NCBI RefSeq assembly: GCF_008806975.1
Contig: NZ_CP031728.1
Location: 4,051,501-4,115,500 of the forward strand
Direction of reading: 5' to 3'
Origin: Cellvibrio sp. KY-GH-1
Lineage (GTDB): Bacteria; Pseudomonadota; Gammaproteobacteria; Pseudomonadales; Cellvibrionaceae
DNA length: 64,000 nucleotides
Shown here: piece by piece, positions 16,958-24,790 of the stretch
Layout of the letters: every line of letters starts with the position of its first letter
How positions within the stretch are numbered: the first letter of the stretch is position 1
The notes under the pieces: generated by a model
What the model saw: only the letters and a program-made list of their open reading frames with translations
Told to the model about the DNA's origin: nothing
Databases searched by the model: none
Translations under genes and position numbers: made by a program

Positions 16958-17275
16958 TCAGTTCTTCACCAGGCCGAAAAATAGGATTCCGCTTGGAATA
17001 TTCGCGGAGTCAATTTGGATACAGTGGAAGAAATATACTTCAGCGCCTGATTTTTCATTAAGCATAGCGTCTAGTTCTTGATTAGGTAATTTAATTTCTT
17101 GATTCTTGGCGATGGCATAAGCATTTTCGCTGTTCAATGGGCCAAAAATTTTACACCCTTCATAGCCCAACAATTTTCCGAAGCTCGAAGGTTGTTTTAT
17201 TTTAGAAGAGCTAGAGCATCCAATGTTAAAAATTACGGCAAGCACCATAAAAAGTATCGAAATTGAAAATTTCAT
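16958..17275 (-). pseudogene. Lipoprotein gene truncated by the IS element
   Basis: This encodes a small lipoprotein: signal MKFSISILFMVLAVIFNIGC with a lipobox ending in Cys20, then a Ser-rich linker and about 80 residues of unknown function. The ribosome site GGAG precedes the ATG. The present stop codon TGA is formed by the first bases of the IS right end, so the protein now ends ...FFGLVKN at 105 residues. Without the IS it would be 118 residues, ending at 15664. The loss is only 13 residues, so some function may remain. The base composition and strand match the neighbouring cassette-like genes. Confidence 0.8.
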
Positions 17276-17593
17276 TGATTCTCCATCATAGCAAGCTAAG
17301 CCGAAGCATATGATTTTATATCTTGCGTACTACTTTCTCGTAGAAATATCTAAACCACTAGGTCAAAGTGTCTGGTCCAACTGAGTGATGCAATACTACA
17401 AAATAAATTTCTTTAACATGTCTTACTCCTTAACCATATCTTTAAAGAAGTTTTCTGAGGTTGTGTTTGTTTTCAGGGGATATATGTAGAAATCCATTTA
17501 CATGCTAAAAAATTAATACTTAACTTACTTTTAATCGCCAGCGGAAAATTAATAATAAAAATGGCTGCAACTAATCACGCTAGGTTGCTATGG

Positions 17594-17731
17594 TTAAGAT
17601 TCCTTCGATTTTTCTTCCAGTCGTTTCTGTATTTGAGACAACCTACCTTCGCGTTGCCTTTTGTCACTATGAATTTTCTTTATAACTAAAAATAGCGGTA
17701 AACCAAAAACCAACAATATTATCCACAACAT
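17594..17731 (-). CDS. 45-residue single-helix membrane microprotein
   Basis: The frame ATG 17731 to TAA 17594 encodes MLWIILLVFGLPLFLVIKK followed by a charged helix (HSDKRQREGRLSQIQ, KRLEEKSKES). One hydrophobic segment at 1-17 with a positively charged flank suggests an inner-membrane protein with a cytoplasmic amphipathic tail. An in-frame GTG three codons upstream is an alternative start. No family is recognised. It sits between the truncated lipoprotein and the AlkB-like gene on the same strand, so it may be another cassette gene. Support comes from coherent hydropathy only. Confidence 0.45.
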   Translation of the reverse strand: MLWIILLVFGLPLFLVIKKIHSDKRQREGRLSQIQKRLEEKSKES

Positions 17732-17827
17732 TTGTTTCACTCACTTGGGTTATAAATAAAAAAGTACGCCAAAAATACAATGGTAGATTTCGTAGGCTAG
17801 CGCCAAAGTCGTTTTGTCCATTTCGTA

Positions 17828-17871
17828 CTACAAACTATTCAGCCGCGCAGCGGCGTGTTGCTGTGTTAGAA
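17828..17871 (-). repeat. Possible short attC-like site after the AlkB-like gene
   Basis: On the minus strand TTCTAAC follows the stop of the AlkB-like gene and is followed by a GC-rich hairpin (ACGCCGCTGCGCGGC) and GTTTGTAG. The layout resembles the site at 18877-18929, but the arms pair poorly and the site is short. The inner boundary is uncertain. Confidence 0.35.
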
Positions 17872-18393
17872 CTATTTGATAATTTGACGGAAAGTTAAAC
17901 TGATACGCTCACCACTAGTACCAACTTTAGGTATTGCATGAAGCCAAAACTCTTGCATTTCTTGTGACATATAAAGCAATGAACCATTCTCTAATGGGTA
18001 GAAAAACTCTACAACCGGTTCCAGCTTTGAACGATATGCTATTTCACGCACAGCCCCGAGAGAAACAATTGCTACACCAGTGCCTTTTGCCAATTCCTGA
18101 CTAGAGTCAGAATGAAAACCCATTGAAGAGTTGCCATCAAGATAATAATTTAGAAGACAATTATTGGGACGAAAACCAAGCTCTAGTTCAATAAGCCCAC
18201 AAACAGTTTCTAATTCAGGCAGCATTTTTACTTGTTCATAAGATATTTGCGAGTAATCATAGGAAACGCCAAAGCTAGCTGTTTTTCTCGCTCTCATACG
18301 TTCGTCCCAAATAATTGAATTGCGAAGAAACGTGAATAACTCGCTAGGATGTGAGACGAATTTTGATTTTAAATATATTGGTGGTCTTTCCAT
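17872..18393 (-). CDS. AlkB-like 2-oxoglutarate/Fe(II) dioxygenase
   Basis: This 173-residue protein follows the AlkB pattern: NNCLLNYYLDG, the iron ligands His94 and Asp96 in FHSDSS, SLGAVREIAYRS, His152 in LHAIPK, and Arg163 and Arg169 in GERISLTFR that bind 2-oxoglutarate. Members demethylate alkylated DNA or RNA bases, though some act on other substrates. It is shorter than E. coli AlkB (216 residues). It lies between attC-like hairpins with almost no spare sequence, as integron cassette genes do, and is AT-richer than the surrounding chromosome. Confidence 0.85.
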   Translation of the reverse strand: MERPPIYLKSKFVSHPSELFTFLRNSIIWDERMRARKTASFGVSYDYSQISYEQVKMLPELETVCGLIELELGFRPNNCLLNYYLDGNSSMGFHSDSSQELAKGTGVAIVSLGAVREIAYRSKLEPVVEFFYPLENGSLLYMSQEMQEFWLHAIPKVGTSGERISLTFRQIIK

Positions 18394-18412
18394 ATTCTGA
18401 AGTTCTAACGCT

Positions 18413-18543
18413 TTGCTAAACGGCGCACAGCTAGGTGATTGGTTTTGCGTAAAATTGGCGAAGCCAATGCAAAACCAAGCGCCGAGTTGGGCGTCCAGTG
18501 ACGGCCCGAAGGGCCGGAACGATGTTTGAGCAACTTGTTATAA
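18413..18543 (-). repeat. attC-like recombination site (integron cassette)
   Basis: On the minus strand the site begins TTATAAC at the stop of the 106-residue gene and ends GTTAGAA just before the start of the AlkB-like gene, 131 bases in all. Inside are CAAGTTGCTCAA, a CGGCCCTTCGGGCCG hairpin and a second hairpin with arms GGTTTTGC/GCAAAACC. The CAAGTTGCTCAA...GCGTTAGAA ends look like classical 59-base-element ends. Length and placement fit attC of chromosomal integrons. Confidence 0.65.
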
Positions 18544-18858
18544 GCTAAGTTCTTCTGGCACACTATTATAGAACTCGAATTCATTTGCCATGCCTACACC
18601 GTTACCACCATCTAAGTACCTGACTCCGACTGCTGTACCCTCGCTACAGTTTTCCATTTGAATTACTATGCAAGGTATCCTTGTATTTTTTTCGCTATCT
18701 ATTTGTATTGCAAATAGTGGCAGTTCCATTTCATATGGTTCGCTACCACTTGTAATGTGAAATACAGCTCTACCTTCTTCAACGTCTTTTTCGGTGGCTG
18801 ATCTCCCACTAGTGAATGGTACGTTTTTCCAATTTTCTATTTCGATTTTTTCCCACAT
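18538..18858 (-). CDS. Hypothetical cassette protein (106 residues)
   Basis: A small soluble acidic protein with a beta-rich pattern (FHITSGSEPYEMELPLFAIQ, then IPCIVIQMENC, VGVRYLDGGNGVGM). No signal or membrane segment and no family recognised. It is packed between two attC-like hairpins: its stop overlaps the start of the site at 18413-18543 and its ATG lies 18 bases after the site at 18877-18929. This packing is the main support that it is a real cassette gene. Confidence 0.65.
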   Translation of the reverse strand: MWEKIEIENWKNVPFTSGRSATEKDVEEGRAVFHITSGSEPYEMELPLFAIQIDSEKNTRIPCIVIQMENCSEGTAVGVRYLDGGNGVGMANEFEFYNSVPEELSL

Positions 18859-18876
18859 AGCTCAGATTCTTGGTGG

Positions 18877-18929
18877 CTTACAACCTGTCGAGCGCACGAA
18901 GTGCGCGGTGCTGGAGCGCCTTGTTAAGT
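18877..18929 (-). repeat. Short attC-like site
   Basis: On the minus strand ACTTAAC (a perfect RYYYAAC box) overlaps the stop of the 120-residue gene, followed by AAGGCGCTCCAGCACC, a perfect hairpin GCGCACTTCGTGCGC, and a closing GTTGTAAG. At 53 bases it is near the lower size limit for attC, and the second box is imperfect. Confidence 0.55.
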
Positions 18930-19286
18930 ATTGATGTATTGAATATATTCTTCATGTACGTCAACATCTATTTCTACGCCTCTATTACCACCATACAATC
19001 GATTATTCTGATCTTTTCTTGGACCAGAAATCCAATAATGATCTCCGGATTCAACTTCGAAGTAGTTCGCTTTGAAACCGCTACCTTTTAGGCTTTGAAA
19101 TTTTTTACCTCGATAATATAGTGTTTTCCCCGACTTAGAAAAATACACACGACCAATACGAGCAGCACCGTCCAACCCTTCAGATTTGTCTTCAACGTAC
19201 ATTATTTTCGATCGAGACAATCTAAATTCCGACGGATGTTCTTCTCCTACTAGGTCTAGATTTTCATTTTCCAAATTTTTATCCAT
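18924..19286 (-). CDS. Conserved hypothetical cassette protein (120 residues)
   Basis: A soluble 120-residue protein with the segment ARIGRVYFSKSGKTLYYRGK, then FQSLKGSGFKANYFEVESGD, YWISGPRKDQNNRLYGG and a C-terminal VEIDVDVHEEYI. I recall this family as a common uncharacterised bacterial protein, often found in accessory regions and cassettes; its function is not known to me. The ATG lies seven bases after one attC-like site, and the stop TAA is part of the next one, an arrangement typical of integron cassettes. Confidence 0.75.
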   Translation of the reverse strand: MDKNLENENLDLVGEEHPSEFRLSRSKIMYVEDKSEGLDGAARIGRVYFSKSGKTLYYRGKKFQSLKGSGFKANYFEVESGDHYWISGPRKDQNNRLYGGNRGVEIDVDVHEEYIQYINT

Positions 19287-19292
19287 AGTGAC

Positions 19293-19410
19293 ACTTAACG
19301 TTGTTATAAGCGGTGGTTTTTAAGTAGCACATTTATGCCACAAAATGTAGCGAAGCGGAATGGCATGAATGTGCTATTTAAAAACCATCCACTTGATGAC
19401 CTTGTTAGAA
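19293..19410 (-). repeat. attC-like recombination site with long hairpin
   Basis: On the minus strand the site runs from TTCTAAC (right after the stop of the zinc-ribbon gene) to GTTAAGT (a perfect GTTRRRY box), 118 bases. The inner arms pair extensively: GGTTTTTAA.TAGCACATT.ATGCCA with its complement TGGCAT.AATGTGCTA.TTAAAAACC. Downstream the next gene starts after seven bases. This is the clearest attC candidate in the array. Confidence 0.72.
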
Positions 19411-19415
19411 TGCTT

Positions 19416-19859
19416 TTAAATATTCCTTGCCTCAAACTCAAAAACATCATTTTTTTGTCTACTTGCGACTATAACCAAGGCTACAAATGTTGGCACCAAT
19501 ATAACTAAACTGTATAGACCAAAAAAATTAGTTAATGTAAAACCAAGTACGACATTAAAGGCAATGAGTGAAACCGCTAACTTTTCATGTTTGGATTTAA
19601 TATATTTGTAGCAATAGGGGCACGTATAGGTAGGCTTTCTAAGCCTATACCAAGCTCCTTTTTCTGGATAGAAGACTAGGCGAACCTGAAACACTGAGAA
19701 AAACTGATTGCAATGTGGGCATTTCTTGTTTTTTTTCCCTACATTCGGCTTGGTAGTATTTTCCAGTTGCATTTCGTACTTTTCAAAATTTGATTCGCAG
19801 TGCTGGCATGTAGAATTTATTGATTCCAGTTCTTTTCCACAGCAGGAGCAATACGCCAT
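19416..19859 (-). CDS. Zinc-ribbon membrane protein (cassette gene)
   Basis: The start is placed at the ATG giving MAYCSCCGKELESINSTCQHC, preceded by GGAGAG. The 147-residue protein has an N-terminal zinc ribbon (CSCC...CQHC) and a second Cys pair set (CPHCNQFF ... CPYCYKY), then two hydrophobic helices near the C-terminus (about 95-115 and 118-138). It would be a membrane protein with a cytoplasmic zinc-binding head. No specific function is recognised. It is the rightmost gene of the cassette-like array. Confidence 0.7.
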   Translation of the reverse strand: MAYCSCCGKELESINSTCQHCESNFEKYEMQLENTTKPNVGKKNKKCPHCNQFFSVFQVRLVFYPEKGAWYRLRKPTYTCPYCYKYIKSKHEKLAVSLIAFNVVLGFTLTNFFGLYSLVILVPTFVALVIVASRQKNDVFEFEARNI

Positions 19860-19950
19860 TATTTTCTCTCTCCGACTTTCTAACAGTTTATTAAATTGCA
19901 CCGACTATATAACCCGAAGATCATTATCTCAACTAATTTGGCGTTGCGCC

Positions 19951-20044
19951 GTATAACTCCAACAAAGTAGATGAACCTCAATCGATTTAGCTCGTGCTAA
20001 ATCAAAAGGTTAACTCTCACTCTGAATTAATAATGGAGTTATAC
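19951..20044. repeat. 94-base hairpin, possible attC or attI at the array end
   Basis: GTATAACTCC (19951-19960) and GGAGTTATAC (20035-20044) are perfect reverse complements. Inside lie AACCT...AGGTT arms and a perfect stem GATTTAGC-TCGT-GCTAAATC. The outer boxes GTATAAC/GTTATAC resemble attC core boxes. It would close the array on its right side. No integrase gene is next to it. Confidence 0.6.
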
Positions 20045-20574
20045 AGCACAAGTTACCTCAATTAGTTGTCGCGCTCATTTGGCAGACTGACCGCTTTGGG
20101 CCAAGCCTTCCTAAATAATGTTGCGGTTCGAAAGCTCACCACTACCTACAGGGGCCGTGTAAACCTACCGTGGCAACTTGCTATTCGTCGGGTTGATTTC
20201 GCATTGCGCGATGGAATAAAAAGTCAATCAAAGACCATAGCCATAATCAGCGCCAGCATAAATTACAGCATATTACTGGCTCGCGTCGACACGATGCCTT
20301 CATCCCATTGCTCGCTAAATTAAGCCGTCGGGCCTTTCCTTCACGCCGCAAGCGATTAAGGGAATTGCGCGTGTGATTAAACGGATTTAGGAATATTTGA
20401 AGACGTAAACGACACAATAAAATAACCGGCGACAAAAAACAAACGTCGTTATGGGCGACGTCTTTTTAAGAATCGGCGGCGCGATACACACTGTAATATT
20501 CTGTAATTTGCTCTTTCCAGGAATGGCAGCAATGCTTAGTCCGTAAATTTTTCAATCAGAAATAAGGAGTTTTT
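20045..20574. other. 530-base stretch without a supported gene
   Basis: Only short frames occur here and none has a good start with a protein-like composition. Parts of different plus frames read like a broken gene (for example an Arg-rich LLAKLSRRAFPSRRKRLREL), so a decayed gene is possible. A terminator-like hairpin lies at 20443-20467. Confidence 0.4.
20443..20467 (+). terminator. Rho-independent terminator-like hairpin
   Basis: ACGTCG-TTATGGG-CGACGT forms a perfect 6-bp stem followed by CTTTTT. It reads on the plus strand and lies about 110 bases before the next plus-strand gene, so it would insulate that gene from transcription out of the array region. Confidence 0.55.
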
Positions 20575-21249
20575 ATGAATCTTACATTGCATGTCGCCAA
20601 ACGTTTTTTTGCGGTATTAATAGGGATAACATCAATTGGTTTTATTGGGCAAGCTTCCGCTGATGATTCTATGGCGTGTTCGTGTACGGCTAGCGCGTGT
20701 GGGAATAACGCGGTAGGGGGTGACCAGGGGGATGTATTTAGTGGGCTTTCCCAAACGACCGTGACGGAAATGTTTTTAACAAATCCAAACACCGGTTGGA
20801 CTTGTGTGGTGCCAGCAAAAGTGAGAGGTAGTGGCGGCCCATTAGCCTGCTTCTGCGCAGGTTATTGCGGTAACGGTGGCATAGGTGCGGACCCGGATTA
20901 TTTTGATCTTGGGCTCTCACAATCCACAGTCGCTAATGATTATGGTGGCGGAAAGCCGGGGAATAAGACTGGCTGGTTATGCGGAAACTACCGCGGCACT
21001 ATTAATTACACTCCACCTAAAACCACTTACAAAGTAATGGATTTTGGATTTAACGGGTGCAGCGTTACTTGGGGGCCATTGCAAACCAATGTTAACGAAG
21101 CAGCGATGATCAAACTTGCGACTGACGCTAATGCCAAGGGTTTTACTTATCAGCCGCAACTCAATTTTGGTCAGCTCTTGATTGGAAACTATCCGATGGA
21201 TTGCAAATCACCGGCTAAACTGTCTTGGCCGCTATATCTTAAACAATAA
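20575..21249 (+). CDS. Secreted Cys-rich protein with an internal duplication, unknown
   Basis: This 224-residue protein starts after AAGGAG and has a signal peptide ending near GQASA. The mature part contains two related repeats of about 45 residues: ACSCTASACGNNAVGG...VFSGLSQTTV...TGWTC and ACFCAGYCGNGGIGA...LGLSQSTV...TGWLC. The cysteines probably form disulfides. A third region follows without a clear repeat. No family is recognised. It stands alone, with its own ribosome site and a terminator at 21306, so it is probably a single-gene unit for a periplasmic or extracellular protein. Confidence 0.75.
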   Translation: MNLTLHVAKRFFAVLIGITSIGFIGQASADDSMACSCTASACGNNAVGGDQGDVFSGLSQTTVTEMFLTNPNTGWTCVVPAKVRGSGGPLACFCAGYCGNGGIGADPDYFDLGLSQSTVANDYGGGKPGNKTGWLCGNYRGTINYTPPKTTYKVMDFGFNGCSVTWGPLQTNVNEAAMIKLATDANAKGFTYQPQLNFGQLLIGNYPMDCKSPAKLSWPLYLKQ

Positions 21250-21305
21250 AAAAATCAGAGTGATTCCCGTCAATTTTTAAAACGGAATATTGTTGAATAA
21301 CTAAG

Positions 21306-21335
21306 CATGGCGGCCATCAGCCGCCATGTTATTTT
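21306..21335 (+). terminator. Rho-independent terminator
   Basis: CATGGCGGC-CATCA-GCCGCCATG is a perfect 9-bp stem followed by TTATTTT. It lies 57 bases after the secreted Cys-rich gene and before the convergent YkgJ-type gene, so it could serve both directions. Confidence 0.75.
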
Positions 21336-21417
21336 CCTGCCACAAATATCCAGTATGCAACTCGCTAAAAGCTACAATGCGCCGGCGACATACCACCACC
21401 TGCTGACTAAAACGCAA

Positions 21418-22095
21418 CTAGCTAATTTCTATCGCCCGCTGAAAGGTTTTTTTGCCGCGTTGATAGCGCTTCAACGTTTGCTCATCGGTTAAGGCTTCAA
21501 GTAGTGCGGTGTTGAAATCGTAGATGCGATTATCCTTCCCGAATTGTTCCGTTGCGGCTTCAAAGCCCTGGGTGTGGGCGTCGGCGAGAATGGCTACTTG
21601 TTCAATCATGCCCGTAGACGTTTCCATATTGGTGGGATCATTGAAGGAAGTTTCGCACGCTTGGGCGTCGGTTGAATGAAAATTGCGGCAGCGGAAGGGA
21701 CGCACGGGATACACACCGCATTGATTATTATCCAGCAGCGCGCATTTTAAATTGGTGGTGAGGTGTTGCTCTGGCGTGAGGTTGCGAATAACGGTAATGT
21801 TGGCTTCCAACGCTGCTTTTAATGCGGCAATTTTTTCAGCACTGAAATGTTTGCCGATGTATTCCTTGATTAGCAAGATCTCATGGGCGCGCGCTTCAAC
21901 TTTGTAGTAGCAACAAAAAGCACAGCCTGCTTTGCAGTCGGGTTTAGTGGATGATTCATCAAACGACTTGGCGATTAAATTGTCGTAGCGCTCGTAGGAT
22001 TTTTTCAGCGCGCTATTGGCATCTTTGCTGCCTTTTAATTGTGCGGCGGCGCGTTGGTATTCTTGTTGGGCGGTGGTTTGGAAAATGTCGGACAT
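21418..22095 (-). CDS. YkgJ-family cysteine-cluster protein
   Basis: This 225-residue soluble protein carries the YkgJ (UPF0153) cysteine cluster: CKAGCAFCC near residue 54, then CALLDNNQCGVYPVRPFRC with a following C. The cluster is thought to bind zinc or an Fe-S centre. The function of the family is not established. It reads alone toward the terminator at 21306 and is separated from the endonuclease gene upstream by another terminator. Confidence 0.85.
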   Translation of the reverse strand: MSDIFQTTAQQEYQRAAAQLKGSKDANSALKKSYERYDNLIAKSFDESSTKPDCKAGCAFCCYYKVEARAHEILLIKEYIGKHFSAEKIAALKAALEANITVIRNLTPEQHLTTNLKCALLDNNQCGVYPVRPFRCRNFHSTDAQACETSFNDPTNMETSTGMIEQVAILADAHTQGFEAATEQFGKDNRIYDFNTALLEALTDEQTLKRYQRGKKTFQRAIEIS

Positions 22096-22148
22096 GGCGG
22101 TAATTGAATAGGTGCTGTTGAACCGGGTTGAATTGCATAAATTATAAA

Positions 22149-22180
22149 TAAAAAAAGGGCAGCCTGCAGCGGCCGCCCTT
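22149..22180 (-). terminator. Rho-independent terminator after the endonuclease gene
   Basis: On the minus strand AGGGCGGCC-GCTGCA-GGCTGCCCT forms a 9-bp stem with one G-T pair, followed by seven Ts. It lies about 60 bases after the endonuclease stop. Confidence 0.8.
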
Positions 22181-22241
22181 AAGAGAGTAAGAAGATATTT
22201 ATTGGTGTAGGTTAGCCTGCAACAGAACCTGAAAGCAGGAA

Positions 22242-23354
22242 TTAATTACATGCACTGCCCCAGAGTTGGTTAGCCCAGGCCGGGTAATCCACAAACGGAT
22301 TGCGATTGCCCTGGCGAGTCACTATACGCGCGTGACGATTGATCTCTTCCTGACTGACCGGGTCCTGGTTGTGCCAGGCAAGTAAGGTGCAGATTTTTCC
22401 GAGGTTAGCGCCGCTGGTGCCAGTGCTGTTTACCAACACCAGATTTTCTGTTCCGGTGCTGTCGTTGCTGTTATAGCGCACATCCATGTAGAACATCATG
22501 CGTGCAAGATCGCCTTTTACGGCATTGCGCGGTTCAAAGCTGTCGGAGTCAGTGTAATTGCCCGGTGCTTCGCCAATGCTGGAGCCGCCGTTATCAAAAT
22601 CTTTATTGCCGCGTGTTGAATTTACGGAAGCATCTTCCGGGCGCAAGTGATGAATGTCGGTGTAAGCCCAATCACTTTCATCGGGGAAGCCGTGGCTTTT
22701 CGGCCAGGTGTGTTCGCGGTTCCAGGCATCCGGGTCGCTATTGCCGCTGGAGTTAAACGTCTTGGCTTGTGAGCGACCGGTGTAAATTAAAATTACGTTG
22801 TTGGAATTGTTTGGATCTTCATCGGTGTATTTCAAGGCATCCCACACTTGTGAATAGCTCATGCGCGTGTGATTGCGTGCAGAAATATTTGCCAATGCAT
22901 TTTTTAAATTGGTTCCGGTTAAACCAATTGCGCTTGCATAGTAAGCATCAAACCCCGACCAGGTAGCGCCGCCGGTTGATGTACCGTTTACTGTGTAACT
23001 TACTTTTAACGTAGCACCACTGTAACTGGAATAACCCTGCAACAGAATGTGCCAGGTTCCTGCGGCCGGTGCAGCAAACGTGCAATTTTCCGTATTGCCA
23101 CTGGCATAAGGGCGGCAAGTGTAACTACTGGTGGTAGGTGCTGTGCCCTGGCGCACATAAAGATCCAGATCGCCAGTGCCGCCGGAAGTCGCAATAGAAA
23201 GATTGGAGGCATTCGCGGGAACTGCCAATTCGAAACGGGTTTCCGAGTTGGCCGCACCACTTAAATTGGTACGTGTTTCATTATTATTAATGGTGACGCC
23301 AAAAACATTCGCGCAGAGAGAAAAAACACTTAAACCGAGTAAATATTTGTTCAT
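22242..23354 (-). CDS. Secreted endonuclease I family nuclease with PPC domain
   Basis: This 370-residue protein has a signal peptide (MNKYLLGLSVFSLCANVFG). Residues about 25-125 form a pre-peptidase C-terminal (PPC) beta-sandwich (DLDLYVRQG...CTFAAPAAGTWHILLQGYSSYSG). The remainder is an Endonuclease_1 domain with REHTWPKSHGFP, the Mg-binding His and Asn in DIHHLRPEDASVNSTRGN, and ARMMFYMDVRY. Such enzymes digest DNA outside the cell for nutrient use or biofilm turnover. The start at 23354 is chosen over 23381 because AGGAG lies eight bases before it. PPC usually sits at the C-terminus of secreted proteins; here it is N-terminal. Confidence 0.92.
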   Translation of the reverse strand: MNKYLLGLSVFSLCANVFGVTINNNETRTNLSGAANSETRFELAVPANASNLSIATSGGTGDLDLYVRQGTAPTTSSYTCRPYASGNTENCTFAAPAAGTWHILLQGYSSYSGATLKVSYTVNGTSTGGATWSGFDAYYASAIGLTGTNLKNALANISARNHTRMSYSQVWDALKYTDEDPNNSNNVILIYTGRSQAKTFNSSGNSDPDAWNREHTWPKSHGFPDESDWAYTDIHHLRPEDASVNSTRGNKDFDNGGSSIGEAPGNYTDSDSFEPRNAVKGDLARMMFYMDVRYNSNDSTGTENLVLVNSTGTSGANLGKICTLLAWHNQDPVSQEEINRHARIVTRQGNRNPFVDYPAWANQLWGSACN

Positions 23355-23449
23355 ACCCATAGCTCCTTTGAAATGAGCCATGAGTATGCGGAATAAATAT
23401 TGCGAATTGATTATAGGGAAAGCGCGCGAAATATCGCTGCAATCACCGA

Positions 23450-24064
23450 TTAATTTTTTATAGCCAGTAGCGTACCGCTACCCAGCATTATTCCACCGGC
23501 AGTAATATTTAACGCGCGGTTTGCTTTGGTGTTGGTAAATAATTTTCTCGCTCTACTTGCGGCATACGCATAGGCCGCCATAACACCGCCGACCGCGATA
23601 CTCGCAATTGCCATAATAATTCCGGCATCGAGAATCGAGACGGACTGCATATCAATAAAGGCGGGAAAAAAACTCACATAAAACAAAATCGCTTTCGGAT
23701 TACTCAGCGTTGTTAATAACCCGGTCATAAAATTACGCAGCGTTGATACTGCGTTTACTTCGGGTAATTTTGCATCGATAGGTTTGGCTTTTAACATCTG
23801 CCAGCCGAGCCAACATAAATAAGCGGCGCCGGCATATTTAATCACTAAAAATAAATCGCCCATGGATTGCGCCAGTGCAGACAAACCGTAGAGCGAGAGC
23901 ACAATAAATACGTAATCACCAAACACAATACCAACCACGGTCACTAAGCCTTGGGATAATCCCGACGAAATAGAACGTGCAACTACGGCAAATATGCCGG
24001 GACCCGGACTGACGGCGACAATTAACATGGCGATAAATAGGGAAATGCTGGCGGTAATGGTCAT
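23450..24064 (-). CDS. LysE/RhtB family amino-acid exporter
   Basis: This 204-residue membrane protein starts MTITASISLFIAML after an AAGGAG site; the longer frame to 24097 lacks such a site. The LysE hallmark AVSPGPGIFAVVARSISSG is at the end of helix 1, followed by helices with LFLVIKYAGAAYLCWLGWQMLK and a NPKAILFYVSFFPAFI segment. Members export lysine, threonine, homoserine or homoserine lactones by proton exchange. The substrate here cannot be told. It reads alone on the minus strand. Confidence 0.92.
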   Translation of the reverse strand: MTITASISLFIAMLIVAVSPGPGIFAVVARSISSGLSQGLVTVVGIVFGDYVFIVLSLYGLSALAQSMGDLFLVIKYAGAAYLCWLGWQMLKAKPIDAKLPEVNAVSTLRNFMTGLLTTLSNPKAILFYVSFFPAFIDMQSVSILDAGIIMAIASIAVGGVMAAYAYAASRARKLFTNTKANRALNITAGGIMLGSGTLLAIKN

Positions 24065-24228
24065 TAAATCTCCTTCGCTCGCCGCAATGCCAAGCAATGA
24101 AAGGCGGATAGTGGTGCATAGGCACCACTATCGTGTTGGGGCATTATCTTAACGGTGGCAATCGCGTTTGTATTTATTGAATGACGATAAAATTCAACAA
24201 ACTCTCACCGACTGCCTGGCAGACTCCG

Positions 24229-24672
24229 TTAGTGGGCAAGTGCGATGGAATTTACCACCAGGTTTACATCGATATTGCCGCGCGTCGCATTAGAGTAAGG
24301 ACATACCTGATGCGCTTGGGTCACTAAGGCTTCGGCCTGTTCCTGGGTCAAACCAGGCAGTGCAATATCGAGTGTCACTTCCAACGCGAAACCGGTGGGG
24401 ATGGGGCCTATACCAACACTCGCGGTGATGCGGGTGTCATCTGCCAGGGCGATGCGGTTTTTGCCCGCAACAAATTTCAGCGCACCGATAAAACACGCGG
24501 AATATCCGGCCGCAAATAACTGCTCGGGGTTAGTCCCGGCGCCACCGGCACCGCCCAGCCCCTTGGGTGTGGAAAGCACAACCGAGAGTGCGCGGTCATT
24601 GGATTCCGAACGGCCTTCGCGGCCACCGGTAGAAGTTACTTGTGCAGTGTAAAGAATGTTTTGTGGTTTCAT
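24229..24672 (-). CDS. ohr: Organic hydroperoxide resistance protein (Ohr family)
   Basis: This 147-residue protein has both reactive cysteines of Ohr/OsmC: Cys60 in GYSACF and Cys124 in VCPYSNATRGN, plus TNPEQLFAAG. Ohr reduces lipid and organic hydroperoxides using lipoylated partners. In most bacteria it is paired with the MarR regulator OhrR; here the divergent neighbour is an AraC-type regulator, so control may differ. An AGGAG ribosome site precedes the ATG. Confidence 0.95.
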   Translation of the reverse strand: MKPQNILYTAQVTSTGGREGRSESNDRALSVVLSTPKGLGGAGGAGTNPEQLFAAGYSACFIGALKFVAGKNRIALADDTRITASVGIGPIPTGFALEVTLDIALPGLTQEQAEALVTQAHQVCPYSNATRGNIDVNLVVNSIALAH

Positions 24673-24790
24673 GGTAAAGCTCCTGTTTAGTGAAGTTGGT
24701 TTGTTGTGTCAACGAGGAGCATTGTTATGGATTTATCGATACGAAATGCTACAATTCGTCTTGCAAATTTAACATATCGTATGGATTTCT
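24673..24790. promoter_or_regulatory. Divergent promoter region, ohr / AraC regulator
   Basis: This 118-base AT-rich gap separates the two divergent starts and must hold both promoters. No single operator stands out. The arrangement suggests the AraC-type protein controls the Ohr gene, itself or both. Confidence 0.55.

Larger units (their letters stand above)
15709..16960 (+). mobile_element. IS3-family insertion sequence (complete, 1252 bp)
   Basis: The element is bounded by 25-bp imperfect inverted repeats: 15709-15733 (TGATCCCCTCCGCGAAT...) and 16936-16960, which match at 20 of 25 positions when one is reversed. It ends TGATCCC on both sides and is flanked by a GTT direct repeat. It holds orfA and orfB with a -1 frameshift signal between them. 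Both frames are intact, so it may be active. It has inserted near the 3' end of a minus-strand lipoprotein gene. Confidence 0.96.

Noticed and set aside
20066..20323. 85-codon plus frame next to the array
   Set aside because: No ribosome site, no recognisable domain and interrupted continuation; at most a remnant.
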